Shown here: positions 8,037 through 16,970 of the stretch, piece after piece
Numbering within the stretch: the first letter of the stretch is position 1
How the letters are laid out: every line of letters starts with the position of its first letter
From: Bacteroidetes bacterium UBA6161
GTDB lineage: Bacteria; Bacteroidota; Bacteroidia; NS11-12g; UBA955
Reading direction: 5' to 3'
DNA: 57,366 nucleotides
Assembly (NCBI GenBank): GCA_002422315.1
Contig: DIUJ01000060.1
Location: 6,022 to 63,387, forward strand
Position numbers and translations under genes: made by a program
Notes under the pieces: model-generated
Told to the model about the DNA's origin: nothing
What the model saw: the letters and a program-made list of their open reading frames with translations, nothing else
Database searches by the model: none

Positions 8037-9581
8037 ATGAAGCAAACTCAAATGAAAACCTTTATTAAAACGGGCCTAATGGTTCTATTTTTCGGATTTG
8101 TTTATGTAGCAGAACCAATTTTAGAACTCAAAACATTAAACACCGAATTGCAAGAAGCTGCTCTTTTTGGAGTAGGTAGCGATGAATTTGAACCTTTTAA
8201 GGAAGCTACAGGTGCAGAAAGTTTAAAATCTAAAATCCAATGGGCATTATACATTGCTGCAGGATTACTTATACTTGTGCTAGCCTATGTATTTGATGTT
8301 GCATCTTATGCACAAAAGTTAACTGGTAGAAAAATAGCCGATGCTAACAAAATTAACGCATGGATGTTACTTATCTTCTTAGGTGTTGGTATGTATTTCG
8401 CGGCTTGGGAGTTTGTAGTACATGGCCCAGAAACCAAAGTATATAATTCAAGTTCTGAACATGGTGTAGATTATGACAACATGTTTATGATCACGTTAAT
8501 TTTTACTGCAATTGTATTTGTAGCTACTCAAGTTCTATTATTTGTATATAGTTTTATGTACAAGAAAAGCGAGACTAGAAAAGCGACATATTATTCTCAC
8601 AACAACAAACTAGAAGTATTTTGGACAATTATTCCAGCTATTGTACTCACAATCTTAGTATTAAGAGGATATGCAGTTTGGAAAAATATTACTTATGAAA
8701 ATCCAAATAGCAAAAATGCTCAGGAAATTGAGGTTTTCGCATATCAATTTGGATGGACCGCTAGATACCCAGGTGCAGACAATAAATTTGGAGCACATAG
8801 TTTCAACTATATTTCAGGAACAAATTCATTAGGCTTGGCAGTAGAAAGTGAAGTAGAAACTTTTAAAGAAGAGTTGAAAAAAGACACTTCTGATTATATT
8901 GCTAAAATCAATTCTATTGATACCTATCTAAGTGAATTAAATGCAAAAGTGAAAGATTTCAAAAAGCTTGCTAATTTCAAAGGAGTAGAAGATACTGAGA
9001 AAGAGATTGCAAGGGTATTGAATGGTGAATACAAAATGGACTTAGAACTAATGTTAAGGAGAAGAACCAAGCAATTAGAGAGAATGGCTTTGGTAGAAAT
9101 GAACAAAGAAGAATACAAAGCTACATTTAACGGAAGTGTTCATGATGATATGATTACAAAAGAGATTGTAGTTCTAAAAAACAAACCAGTAAAACTTAAA
9201 TTCCGTTCTAGAGATATTATACATTCCGCTTTCCTTCCTGACTTCAGAGTCCAAATGAATTGTGTACCAGGAATGAATACTGAATTCACGTTTGTACCTA
9301 CAAAATCTACAGATGAAATCAGAAAAGAGAAGAACAATGAAGAATACAACTATTACCTATACTGTAATAAAATTTGTGGACAAGCTCATTTCAATATGAA
9401 AATCAAGTTTGTAGTTGTAGAAACGGAAACAGAGTACAAGACTTGGATTGCTGCCCAAAAACCTGCGTATCCAATGCAATTACCTGGTTCTGAAAAAGAA
9501 GAAGAAATAAACAGTCCAGTAGAAAACCAAGTAGAGGAATCTGTTGTTATTATTCAATCAAACAACAAAAAATCAATTTAA
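8037..9581 (+). CDS. coxB: cytochrome c oxidase subunit II, extended form
   Basis: Carries the CuA centre that accepts electrons from cytochrome c. Copper ligands are in place: H396 (DIIHSAFLPDFR) and C443, C447, H451 and M454 (CNKICGQAHFNM). At 514 aa it is much longer than the usual 250-350. Extra hydrophobic segments precede the two usual helices (about residues 8-30, 63-85 and 105-123; canonical helices about 150-175 and 198-216). A charged insertion of about 100 residues (269-368), rich in Glu/Lys with coiled-coil character, sits between the FGW block (238-240) and the second half of the cupredoxin domain. There is no C-terminal heme c domain, so this is aa3 rather than caa3 type. First gene of the operon. 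Confidence 0.95.
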   Translation: MKQTQMKTFIKTGLMVLFFGFVYVAEPILELKTLNTELQEAALFGVGSDEFEPFKEATGAESLKSKIQWALYIAAGLLILVLAYVFDVASYAQKLTGRKIADANKINAWMLLIFLGVGMYFAAWEFVVHGPETKVYNSSSEHGVDYDNMFMITLIFTAIVFVATQVLLFVYSFMYKKSETRKATYYSHNNKLEVFWTIIPAIVLTILVLRGYAVWKNITYENPNSKNAQEIEVFAYQFGWTARYPGADNKFGAHSFNYISGTNSLGLAVESEVETFKEELKKDTSDYIAKINSIDTYLSELNAKVKDFKKLANFKGVEDTEKEIARVLNGEYKMDLELMLRRRTKQLERMALVEMNKEEYKATFNGSVHDDMITKEIVVLKNKPVKLKFRSRDIIHSAFLPDFRVQMNCVPGMNTEFTFVPTKSTDEIRKEKNNEEYNYYLYCNKICGQAHFNMKIKFVVVETETEYKTWIAAQKPAYPMQLPGSEKEEEINSPVENQVEESVVIIQSNNKKSI

Positions 9582-9613
9582 AAATTTAACATTTTAACAT
9601 AAAAGTTACTTTC

Positions 9614-11533
9614 ATGAGTACAACAAGCCACTTAGAAACTGAAACTCACGGACACGATGACCACCATGGTCACGAACACCACAAGGAGACGTTCATTAGC
9701 AAGTACGTTTTCAGTATGGACCACAAAATGATTTCTCGTCAATTTTTGATAACGGGTATCATTATGGGATGTATTGGGGTTTTTATGTCCATTTTATTTA
9801 GATTGCAATTGGCATGGCCAAGTGAATCTTTTGGAATTATAGAAACCTTTTTAGGCAAATGGGGAAAGGATGGTATATTAGATCCTAACTTTTATTTAGC
9901 TTTAGTTACTATACATGGTACTATCATGGTATTCTATGTATTAACAGCAGGATTGAGTGGAACTTTCAGTAATTTACTTATTCCATTACAAATAGGAGCA
10001 AGAGATATGGCTTCTCCATTTATGAATATGTTATCTTATTGGTTCTTCTTTTTATCTTCCATAGTTCTAATCTCCTCTTTCTTTGTAGAAACTGGCCCAG
10101 CTTCTGCAGGATGGACAGTTTACCCTCCATTGTCAGCTCTAGAGAAAGCTATGCCCGGTTCAGGATTGGGTATGACTTTGTGGCTAGTTGCAATTATTCT
10201 CTTTATTGTTTCTTCTTTATTGGGTGGTATAAATTATATTTCTACTGTTTTAAATATGAGAACTAAGGGTATGTCTATGGATAGAATGCCGCTCACTATA
10301 TGGTCTTTCTTCTTTACGGCTGTATTAGGATTATTGTCTTTCCCTGTTTTATTAGGCGCAGGATTATTTCTAATATTTGACAGAAGTTTTGGAACATCTT
10401 TCTATTTGTCTGACATATATCTAAATGGTATAGGCGCTTTGGATAACGTAGGTGGAAGCCCAGTATTATACCAACATTTATTTTGGTTTTTAGGACACCC
10501 AGAGGTTTACATTATCCTAATGCCAGCACTTGGAATAACTTCTGAAGTTATAGCAAACAATGCTAGAAAGCCAATTTTTGGATATACGGCTATGGTTATC
10601 TCTTTACTAGGAATTTCTTTTCTTTCCTTCATCGTTTGGGGTCACCATATGTTTATTACAGGAATGAACCCTTTCTTAGGAACAGTTTTCATGTTTGTAA
10701 CACTGATTATAGCAGTACCTTCAGCTGTAAAAACTTTTAATTACCTGGCAACCTTATGGAAAGGTAATATCAGATTTACCCCTGCAATGTTGTTTGCTAT
10801 AGGTCTTGTTTCACTATTCATTACAGGAGGTTTAACAGGTATTTATCTTGGTAATGCTGCATTGGACATACAATTACACGACACATATTTTGTAGTAGCT
10901 CACTTTCACCTTGTAATGGGAAGTGCTTCTATATTTGGTATGTTTGCTGGTATTTACCATTGGTATCCAAAAATGTTTGGTAAAATGATGAACAACACTT
11001 TAGGTTATTTCCATTTTTGGTTAACATTTATAAGTGCTTACGTTGTTTTCTTCCCTATGCACTTTATGGGTCTTGCAGGTGTACCTAGAAGATATTATGA
11101 ATTCACACTAGTTCCAGAATTTGGAATATGGATGGATGTAAACGTTGTAATTACTATTGCTGCTATAGTTGGTGGTTTAGCTCAAGTATTTTTCTTGTAC
11201 AACTTCTTTGTTAATATTTTCAAAGGTGAAAAAGCTACACAAAATCCTTGGCAGTCAAACTCATTGGAATGGACTACTCCAGTAGAACATATTCACGGAA
11301 ACTGGCCGGGCCCACTTCCTGTGGTATATAGAGGACCATACGAATACAGCGTACCAGGTAGAGAATTGGACTACTACCCTCAAAACATACCAAGTGATGG
11401 CGAGGATGATATACACCATACAGAGACAGTAAAGGTTGATGAACCAACCATAGAAACTCCTACTACAGAAGTAGATTCTTCTAAAGTATTGTTTGCTTCT
11501 TTTGCTAAATTATTTGGTTTAAATAGAGCTTAA
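9614..11533 (+). CDS. coxA: cytochrome c oxidase subunit I
   Basis: The catalytic heme-copper subunit that reduces O2 and pumps protons. The 639-aa protein has twelve membrane helices. Signature blocks are intact: HGTIMVFYVL (low-spin heme a ligand region), WFLGHPEVYIIL (CuB His and the cross-linked Tyr), WGHHMFITGMNP (CuB His pair) and HDTYFVVAHFHLVMG (heme a3/a ligands). An N-terminal His-rich tail (about residues 6-24, HGHDDHHGHEHH) could bind metal. A cytoplasmic C-terminal extension of about 60 residues is acidic. It lies 32 bp after coxB and 1 bp before ctaA. Confidence 0.98.
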   Translation: MSTTSHLETETHGHDDHHGHEHHKETFISKYVFSMDHKMISRQFLITGIIMGCIGVFMSILFRLQLAWPSESFGIIETFLGKWGKDGILDPNFYLALVTIHGTIMVFYVLTAGLSGTFSNLLIPLQIGARDMASPFMNMLSYWFFFLSSIVLISSFFVETGPASAGWTVYPPLSALEKAMPGSGLGMTLWLVAIILFIVSSLLGGINYISTVLNMRTKGMSMDRMPLTIWSFFFTAVLGLLSFPVLLGAGLFLIFDRSFGTSFYLSDIYLNGIGALDNVGGSPVLYQHLFWFLGHPEVYIILMPALGITSEVIANNARKPIFGYTAMVISLLGISFLSFIVWGHHMFITGMNPFLGTVFMFVTLIIAVPSAVKTFNYLATLWKGNIRFTPAMLFAIGLVSLFITGGLTGIYLGNAALDIQLHDTYFVVAHFHLVMGSASIFGMFAGIYHWYPKMFGKMMNNTLGYFHFWLTFISAYVVFFPMHFMGLAGVPRRYYEFTLVPEFGIWMDVNVVITIAAIVGGLAQVFFLYNFFVNIFKGEKATQNPWQSNSLEWTTPVEHIHGNWPGPLPVVYRGPYEYSVPGRELDYYPQNIPSDGEDDIHHTETVKVDEPTIETPTTEVDSSKVLFASFAKLFGLNRA

Positions 11534-11534
11534 A

Positions 11535-12590
11535 TTGAAAAATCCGCTTAGAAGCGAAAATTACCGCACATATAGTTGGTTGACTGTATGTGCGGTTTTT
11601 ATTTTAATATTACTCGGAGGTATTGTTAGAAGTACTGGCTCAGGCATGGGTTGCCCAGACTGGCCAAAATGCTTTGGACAGTATATCCCTCCTACTTCAG
11701 AAGACCAATTGCCAGAAAACTACCAGCAAGATTTTTCAACAAAGAGAAGTCAAAAAGCAGTTAGGTTTGCTACCCTTTTATCTAAACTGGGGTTTGAAAA
11801 AAAATCAAATGAAATTTTGAATGATCCAACTGTATTTGAACCAGAAGAATTTAACGCTAGAAAAACATGGACAGAATATCTTAATAGGCTTTGGGGAGCT
11901 CTTACTGGTATTCTTGCATTGCTCACATTAATTAGTAGTATATTTTGGTTTAAAAAAGATAAATACGTTACTTATTTAAGTATTCTAGGCGTTTTCTTGA
12001 TTTTTTTTAATGCTTGGTTGGGCTCTGTAGTGGTTTCAACAAATTTAACCTCATGGGTTGTTACTATTCATTACTTATTGGCTTATATAGCCGCAATGGT
12101 ATTAATGATATCTGCATATAAAACGTATGTACCTATATCCCTTCGGAGCAACCAACAATTTACACATTGGTTTTCTATTGTTTTAGGGATTACATTAATT
12201 CAAATCATCTCTGGAACTGCCTTAAGAGAAAACTCTGACTTATTAGTAAAAACAAATACACTTACTTTAAATGGAGAGATAAATATTTCGGGTTTAGGAA
12301 CAAGTTTCAATTGGCATAGAATTTTAGCTTTTCTTTCTGTAGTTCTAAATATTCGCGTATTTCAGTTGTTGTATAAAAACAAAAAAAATATCTCAAATTC
12401 GCTTTTGTATCTTCAAGGTATAGTTTTACTACTGATAGGTATTCAAATATTGACAGGAAGTCTAAACTTATTGTATAATTTCCCATTGGTAGCCCAAGTA
12501 CAACATATATTTGGTGCAGGAATTCTATTTGGAGTACAAGCATACGGATTTATATATTTTTACTTAAAAAAGCCGCTTATATCCAACTAA
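11535..12590 (+). CDS. ctaA: heme A synthase (COX15/CtaA)
   Basis: Oxidises heme O to heme A for the oxidase encoded around it. The 351-aa membrane protein has about eight helices, with the diagnostic GSGMGCPDWPKCFG block at about residues 32-45 and heme-ligand histidines in YLNRLWGALTG-type and TIHYLLAY and FNWHRILAF contexts; the first of these positions carries no His, so the heme-binding pattern should be checked. The start is TTG at 11535, one base after the coxA stop. No ATG occurs before GMGCPDW, which lies past the first helix, so TTG is required. This spacing implies translational coupling to coxA. Confidence 0.9.
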   Translation: MKNPLRSENYRTYSWLTVCAVFILILLGGIVRSTGSGMGCPDWPKCFGQYIPPTSEDQLPENYQQDFSTKRSQKAVRFATLLSKLGFEKKSNEILNDPTVFEPEEFNARKTWTEYLNRLWGALTGILALLTLISSIFWFKKDKYVTYLSILGVFLIFFNAWLGSVVVSTNLTSWVVTIHYLLAYIAAMVLMISAYKTYVPISLRSNQQFTHWFSIVLGITLIQIISGTALRENSDLLVKTNTLTLNGEINISGLGTSFNWHRILAFLSVVLNIRVFQLLYKNKKNISNSLLYLQGIVLLLIGIQILTGSLNLLYNFPLVAQVQHIFGAGILFGVQAYGFIYFYLKKPLISN

Positions 12591-12654
12591 AATAGTGGTT
12601 AATCGAAGTAAAAAAAATGAGGAAAACTAGGCAAAACTAACCACATAAAAATAG

Positions 12655-12662
12655 TAGCTTTG
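12655..12662 (+). promoter_or_regulatory. possible -7 box before ctaB
   Basis: TAGCTTTG fits TAnnTTTG and lies 15 bp before the ctaB ATG, in an 86-bp gap inside the oxidase cluster. It may give an internal transcript start. Confidence 0.35.
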
Positions 12663-12676
12663 TTGCTCCAAAAATC

Positions 12677-13549
12677 ATGACAAGCAAACAAAAAATAGAA
12701 CCATACATACAGCTAAGTAAGCCTAGATTAACGCTTTTGGTTGTAATTACTGCATGTCTAGGTTATTTAATCGCAGTATATAAATCCAATCATATTGGAG
12801 AAGGATTTTCTATGGTAGAATTACTTGCTCTTGCTTTAGGGGGATTTTTTCTTACTGCTTCATCCAATACTTTAAATCAGATTTTTGAAAGAGAATCTGA
12901 CAAGCTAATGAATAGAACCAACAAAAGACCCCTGGTTATTGGTACTATAGAAGTAATGGATGCATTGATATATGCATTAATTACGGGAATATTAAGTTTA
13001 TTAATCCTCGGTGTCTTTTTAAATTTAACAGCGGCCTTTCTAGGTTTTTTCTCTTTGGTAACCTACGCTTTTTTTTATACACCAATGAAAAAAATTTCTC
13101 CAATTGCTGTATTCATTGGAGCTTTTCCGGGAGCGTTACCACCATTGATAGGTTATGTTGGCTACACCGGAAGCATTGATATACTTGGTATTTTTATTTT
13201 TACATTACAATTTTTCTGGCAATTTCCACACTTTTGGAGCCTAGCATGGGTACTTCACGAAGACTATCAAAAAGCATCCTATTTTTTATTGCCATCAAAA
13301 AGGGGGAAAACCAAAAATAGCGCTTTCCAAATTCTCTGGTATTCTATGGTGCTAACATTAATCAGTATTATACCATTTCTTATAGGTTTCAGCGGTATAA
13401 TTTATTTGGTAATGGCTATTGTAAGCGGAGGTTTATTGATATATTACTCCTTTATATTGTACCGAACATTATTGGATAAAGATGCAAGAAAATTGATGTT
13501 TGCATCATTTGGGTACATATTGATTGTGTTAGCAGGGTTATTAATTTAA
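12677..13549 (+). CDS. ctaB: protoheme IX farnesyltransferase (heme O synthase)
   Basis: Adds the farnesyl group to heme B to give heme O, the substrate of CtaA. The 290-aa UbiA-family membrane protein has the first Asp-rich motif in NTLNQIFERESDKLMNRTNKRP (N-x3-E-x2-D-x3-R pattern, about residues 65-86) and the second in SLAWVLHEDYQKASYFLLP (about 195-213), with the YTPMKKISP loop between. The length is normal for CyoE/CtaB. It is followed after 5 bp by a subunit III gene. Confidence 0.95.
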   Translation: MTSKQKIEPYIQLSKPRLTLLVVITACLGYLIAVYKSNHIGEGFSMVELLALALGGFFLTASSNTLNQIFERESDKLMNRTNKRPLVIGTIEVMDALIYALITGILSLLILGVFLNLTAAFLGFFSLVTYAFFYTPMKKISPIAVFIGAFPGALPPLIGYVGYTGSIDILGIFIFTLQFFWQFPHFWSLAWVLHEDYQKASYFLLPSKRGKTKNSAFQILWYSMVLTLISIIPFLIGFSGIIYLVMAIVSGGLLIYYSFILYRTLLDKDARKLMFASFGYILIVLAGLLI

Positions 13550-13554
13550 AAATT

Positions 13555-14184
13555 ATGAATACAAAAATAGAAACAATAAAAACGAGGTTTCAGGAAAAAA
13601 ACCAAGAACAAAGCGGGCGATTTGGAATTAATCCAGTAGTTTTTACTGTATGGTTACTGATTATAGCTTCCATTATGTTGTTTGCAGCATTTAGTAGTGC
13701 GTATATAGTTCATAGGGCAGATGGTATAAGAAATGAGGCTTGGCTTCAATTTGAGCTACCTGTTTGGTTTTGGATAAGCGCAATTATCTCCGTTGTATCA
13801 AGCGTTTTTATGCAACTAGCTTACAATGCAGCCAAAAAGGACAACGTTACACTTATCCCTAGTCTTATGGTATTTGCGTTGCTTGGAGGTATTGGATTTG
13901 CTTATTCACAATATATGGGGTGGAGCAATATGGTAGATAAGGGCTTATACTTTTCAAATCAGTATCCAGAAGAAATTTCTGCAAGTTTTGTATATGCAAT
14001 AAGCTATGTGCATTTGGCACATATTATCCTCGGAATGGTCTTATTATCAATCACTTTTGCAAAATCTTTAAAATTAAGTATACACAAAAAAAACTTAGTG
14101 TTCATAAATATTTCCACTACATACTGGCATTTTCTTGGAATTCTGTGGATTTATATTGTTTTATTTCTTTATTTTGCGCGATAA
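13555..14184 (+). CDS. cytochrome c oxidase subunit III family protein (first copy)
   Basis: A 209-aa protein with five membrane helices of the heme-copper oxidase subunit III family. It has an N-terminal GINPVVFTVWLLIIAS helix, the AYVHLAHIILGMVLL-like helix (here SYVHLAHIILG) and the C-terminal TTYWHFLGILWIYIVLFLYF, all in family order. It is shorter than the next gene, which belongs to the same family. Two tandem subunit III-type genes are common in Bacteroidota oxidase loci. It lies 5 bp after ctaB. Subunit III stabilises the proton-pumping core; how the two copies share this role is not known from sequence. Confidence 0.88.
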   Translation: MNTKIETIKTRFQEKNQEQSGRFGINPVVFTVWLLIIASIMLFAAFSSAYIVHRADGIRNEAWLQFELPVWFWISAIISVVSSVFMQLAYNAAKKDNVTLIPSLMVFALLGGIGFAYSQYMGWSNMVDKGLYFSNQYPEEISASFVYAISYVHLAHIILGMVLLSITFAKSLKLSIHKKNLVFINISTTYWHFLGILWIYIVLFLYFAR

Positions 14185-14212
14185 ATTTTACATTCAAATA
14201 ACAATTTAAATA

Positions 14213-14956
14213 ATGGCTACTACTACAGTACAAGAAACAGAATCTATTTGGAAAGGCGGAAGGTCTCCGTTTAAAGTGAGCTACGGCAAACTGATGATGT
14301 GGTTTTTCTTATTATCCGATGCATTTACTTTTTCATCATTGCTCGTTTTTTATGGAGCAGCAAGATATTCTCTTGCAGATGTTTGGCCTCTACCAGACAT
14401 GGTATTTAACCATTTTCCATTGGTTGGCCACTACCATTTGCCTTTATTTTTCGTTAGTTTAATGACTTTTATTTTGATTTTCAGCTCTGTAACTATGGTA
14501 TTGGCTGTAGAAGCGGGTCATAGAAATTCTCACAAAGAAGTAGGAAAATACATGTTATGGACAATTATTGGTGGATTAGCATTCCTAGGTTGTCAGGCAT
14601 GGGAATGGAGTGTATTTATTGGCGATGGAGCCAAATTGTATTCTAACAATTTCGGCCTCACTGCGGATGGCAAAAGCTATGCTGAAGGATTGAAGGTTTT
14701 TGGACATTATGAATGGTCAGAAGGTTTAAGAACTGCTGGTCCAGCGCAATTTTCTTCCCTATTTTTTTTAGTAACTGGGTTTCACGGATTCCACGTATTT
14801 AGTGGTGTTGTATTGAATATCATTGTATACATTAATGTATTGTTTGGTACTTATGAAAGAAGAGGACACTACGAGATGGTTGAAAAGGTAGGTCTTTATT
14901 GGCATTTTGTAGACCTAGTTTGGGTATTTGTATTTACATTCTTTTATCTTATATAA
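14213..14956 (+). CDS. coxC: cytochrome c oxidase subunit III (second copy)
   Basis: A 247-aa subunit III with the family pattern of helices: WFFLLSDAFTFSSLLVFYGA near the N-terminus, QAWEWSVFIGDGA in the middle, FLVTGFHGFHVFSGVVLN (the conserved TGFHGxHV motif) and the C-terminal GLYWHFVDLVWVFVFTFFYL. All key blocks are present, so this is the better candidate for the structural subunit III. It lies 28 bp after the shorter paralogue and 23 bp before the subunit IV gene. Confidence 0.94.
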   Translation: MATTTVQETESIWKGGRSPFKVSYGKLMMWFFLLSDAFTFSSLLVFYGAARYSLADVWPLPDMVFNHFPLVGHYHLPLFFVSLMTFILIFSSVTMVLAVEAGHRNSHKEVGKYMLWTIIGGLAFLGCQAWEWSVFIGDGAKLYSNNFGLTADGKSYAEGLKVFGHYEWSEGLRTAGPAQFSSLFFLVTGFHGFHVFSGVVLNIIVYINVLFGTYERRGHYEMVEKVGLYWHFVDLVWVFVFTFFYLI

Positions 14957-14979
14957 ATCATTAACATTAAAATAATATT

Positions 14980-15333
14980 ATGGCACATTCAAATAAATCA
15001 GTAGAAGATCCAGAAAAAGAGTATAACCCAGTAAATTATATTCCACATAGCGAGAGCCATGGAACAAAAGAAGTATGGATGGGATTTTGGATATTGTTAG
15101 GTTTGACCCTGATAGATATAGCATTTTACTTTATAATGCCTGCTAACATGCTAAGAAATAGCATCTTTATAGTTCTTGGTGTTGTAAAAGCATATTATAT
15201 AGTTGGTACATTCATGCACTTAAAGTATGAAAACAATAAATTGATGCTTTCTATTATCATACCTATAGTTTTCATTTTATGGTTAATTGTATTGTTACTG
15301 TATGAAGGAGACGCTCTTTCAATAATGGAATAA
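14980..15333 (+). CDS. cytochrome C oxidase subunit IV family protein
   Basis: A 117-aa protein with a polar N-terminus (about 35 residues) and three membrane helices, matching the prokaryotic COX4 family (helix I MGFWILLGLTLIDIAFYFI, then FIVLGVVKAYYIVGTFMHLKYE with the conserved K-AYY and FMHL residues). It is a small accessory subunit of the oxidase. It is the last gene before a strong terminator, so the structural operon ends here. Confidence 0.88.
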   Translation: MAHSNKSVEDPEKEYNPVNYIPHSESHGTKEVWMGFWILLGLTLIDIAFYFIMPANMLRNSIFIVLGVVKAYYIVGTFMHLKYENNKLMLSIIIPIVFILWLIVLLLYEGDALSIME

Positions 15334-15340
15334 CATTTAA

Positions 15341-15369
15341 AATCCCGAATTATTTCGGGATTTTTTTTT
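15341..15369 (+). terminator. terminator of the cox structural operon
   Basis: AATCCCGAA and TTCGGGATT form a 9-bp stem with a 4-nt loop, followed by a run of T. It begins 8 bp after the subunit IV stop. Confidence 0.9.
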
Positions 15370-15433
15370 GATAATCCTACTTAAATATCTTTCGAAAAAA
15401 GCACCTTTTTAACTATACAAGCAAATCAATAAG

Positions 15434-15441
15434 TATATTTG
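15434..15441 (+). promoter_or_regulatory. -7 box for the sco operon
   Basis: TATATTTG matches TAnnTTTG, 17 bp before the sco ATG and after the terminator, consistent with a separate transcript for the assembly genes. Confidence 0.5.
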
Positions 15442-15457
15442 CAGAACTTAATTCAAC

Positions 15458-16147
15458 ATGAAAAAACCTTTTAAAATTTCCTTCTGGATGGGATTGATTT
15501 TATTCCTCTTGTTAGTATTACCTGTGCTATGGGTAGTACTACTAAAACAAGGAGAACATTATTCTGAAAAACTACCTATACTATATGACAGATATTTAGA
15601 TCCCGCTACAGGAGATACAATTTACCATACTATAGATGATTTTAAATTAGTAAATCAAAATGGAGACAGTGTGACCTTAAATGATTTTAAAGGTAAAATT
15701 TTATTGGTAAACTTCTTTTTTGCAAGTTGTCCGGAGGTATGTCCACAAATGAATAGAAATGTTCAACATATTTATAGAGAGTTTCTAAAAGATAGTTCGG
15801 TTTATTTTCTAAGCCATACAGTAGATCCCGAAAACGATTCTCCCGAGGTTCTCTTAGAATACTCCAAACAATTTGGGGCAGAACTACCCAAGTGGCAATT
15901 TCTTACGGGAAGCAAAGCAATGCTATATGATTTAGCAGAAAATTCGTACAAAATTCCTGGTGCTGAGGATGCTGTGCATGGCGGATTTTTCCACAGTGAA
16001 AACGTAGTATTAATTGATAAAGAGGGAAAAGTTAGAGGAGTATTCCATGGAAGAAAAGGAATGCATAAAGAAGGGAACCCTAAAATAATTGATGCTGTAA
16101 GAGCACTATTATTTGAATACAAAAAACCAGAGAACATAATTAAATAA
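15458..16147 (+). CDS. sco: SCO1/SenC copper chaperone
   Basis: A 229-aa membrane-anchored thioredoxin-fold protein that delivers copper to or reduces the CuA site of CoxB. An N-terminal anchor helix (residues 9-29) is followed by the periplasmic domain. The copper site is present: C91 and C95 in FFFASCPEVCPQM, and the distal H179 in GGFFHSENVVLID. The C-terminal RALLFEYKKPE is unremarkable. It is the first gene of an assembly cluster behind its own promoter, 13 bp before the DUF420 gene. Confidence 0.94.
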   Translation: MKKPFKISFWMGLILFLLLVLPVLWVVLLKQGEHYSEKLPILYDRYLDPATGDTIYHTIDDFKLVNQNGDSVTLNDFKGKILLVNFFFASCPEVCPQMNRNVQHIYREFLKDSSVYFLSHTVDPENDSPEVLLEYSKQFGAELPKWQFLTGSKAMLYDLAENSYKIPGAEDAVHGGFFHSENVVLIDKEGKVRGVFHGRKGMHKEGNPKIIDAVRALLFEYKKPENIIK

Positions 16148-16160
16148 GAACATTTATACC

Positions 16161-16715
16161 ATGCAAGAGAATATCTTTAAAAAACTAATTTATACATTAT
16201 CTATTGTAGTACCACTGGTTGTTGTATTACTATTTAAACTTCATATAGAAGGATACGATACCAGATTTCTGCCACCAATCTATGCTACCACCAATGGTAT
16301 AACAGCCATATTGTTATTAGTAGCTCTTTGGGCTATTAAAAATAAAAATGTAGAATTACATAAAAAATTAATTCAAGTTAGTCTTGGCTTGTCGCTTTTA
16401 TTTTTGGCTCTTTATGTTGCAAGACATATTACAAGTTCTGAAATTATATTTGGAGATTCGAATTTTAATGGGATTCTAGAAGAAGAAGAAAAAAGCGCAG
16501 TCGGAATGTATAGAAGCCTTTATTTAATTATTCTAATTACGCACATAGCCTTGTCTGTTGTAGTTATTCCATTTGTTCTTTTTGCTTACATGCGAGGTAT
16601 ATTAAACCAAATAGATAAACATAAGAAAATCGTACGCTTTGCCTTCCCTATTTGGCTTTATGTTGCAATTACTGGAGTTATAGTTTATCTAATGATTTCA
16701 CCTTATTATTATTAA
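16161..16715 (+). CDS. DUF420 membrane protein (CtaM-like)
   Basis: A 184-aa protein with five predicted membrane helices. The DUF420 signature includes LPPIYATTNGITAILLLVAL and the HKKLIQVSLGLSLLFLALYVARH helix; conserved His are in VARHITSS and THIALSVVVIPF. A member of this family (CtaM) is needed for maturation of heme-copper oxidases in Firmicutes, which fits its place between sco and DUF983 genes. A polar insert (residues 98-112, FGDSNFNGILEEEEK) separates helices 3 and 4. Confidence 0.85.
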   Translation: MQENIFKKLIYTLSIVVPLVVVLLFKLHIEGYDTRFLPPIYATTNGITAILLLVALWAIKNKNVELHKKLIQVSLGLSLLFLALYVARHITSSEIIFGDSNFNGILEEEEKSAVGMYRSLYLIILITHIALSVVVIPFVLFAYMRGILNQIDKHKKIVRFAFPIWLYVAITGVIVYLMISPYYY

Positions 16716-16718
16716 AAA

Positions 16719-16970
16719 ATGAAAATTAAAAGTGTTGTTTTCTCCTTGTTACTTATCCTTATTCAATTTAATTCACTTGCCCAATGCCCAATGTGCAGAA
16801 GTGCGGTGGAATCTTCTATGAATTCAGGAGGCCCGAAATCTGTAGGTATGGGACTTAATACTGGGATATTATTTTTACTTGTAACAGTATATGCCGCTAT
16901 GTTTAGTATTGCATTGTTGTGGTATATAAATTTTAGAAAAAACAAGTTGAAACATGAACAAGCAAGCTGA
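16719..16970 (+). CDS. small exported CPMC membrane protein of the oxidase assembly cluster
   Basis: An 83-aa protein with a signal peptide (MKIKSVVFSLLLILIQFNSLAQ) and, right after the cleavage site, CPMCRSAVESSMNSGG. A single helix (about residues 47-71) and a Lys-rich cytoplasmic tail follow. The CxxC just outside the membrane could bind copper or act as a thiol relay for the CuA site; this is inference from motif and location only. It starts 3 bp after the DUF420 gene and overlaps the next gene by 17 bp, so it is clearly part of the operon. I do not recognise a named family with certainty. Confidence 0.7.
   Translation: MKIKSVVFSLLLILIQFNSLAQCPMCRSAVESSMNSGGPKSVGMGLNTGILFLLVTVYAAMFSIALLWYINFRKNKLKHEQAS

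Noticed and set aside
13555..14956. Split single coxC gene
   Set aside because: Each of the two genes has a full set of subunit III helices and its own start and stop, so they are paralogues rather than a broken gene.
16954..16970. Frameshift between the CPMC gene and DUF983
   Set aside because: Both frames have proper ends and recognisable domains; a 17-bp overlap is an ordinary operon feature.
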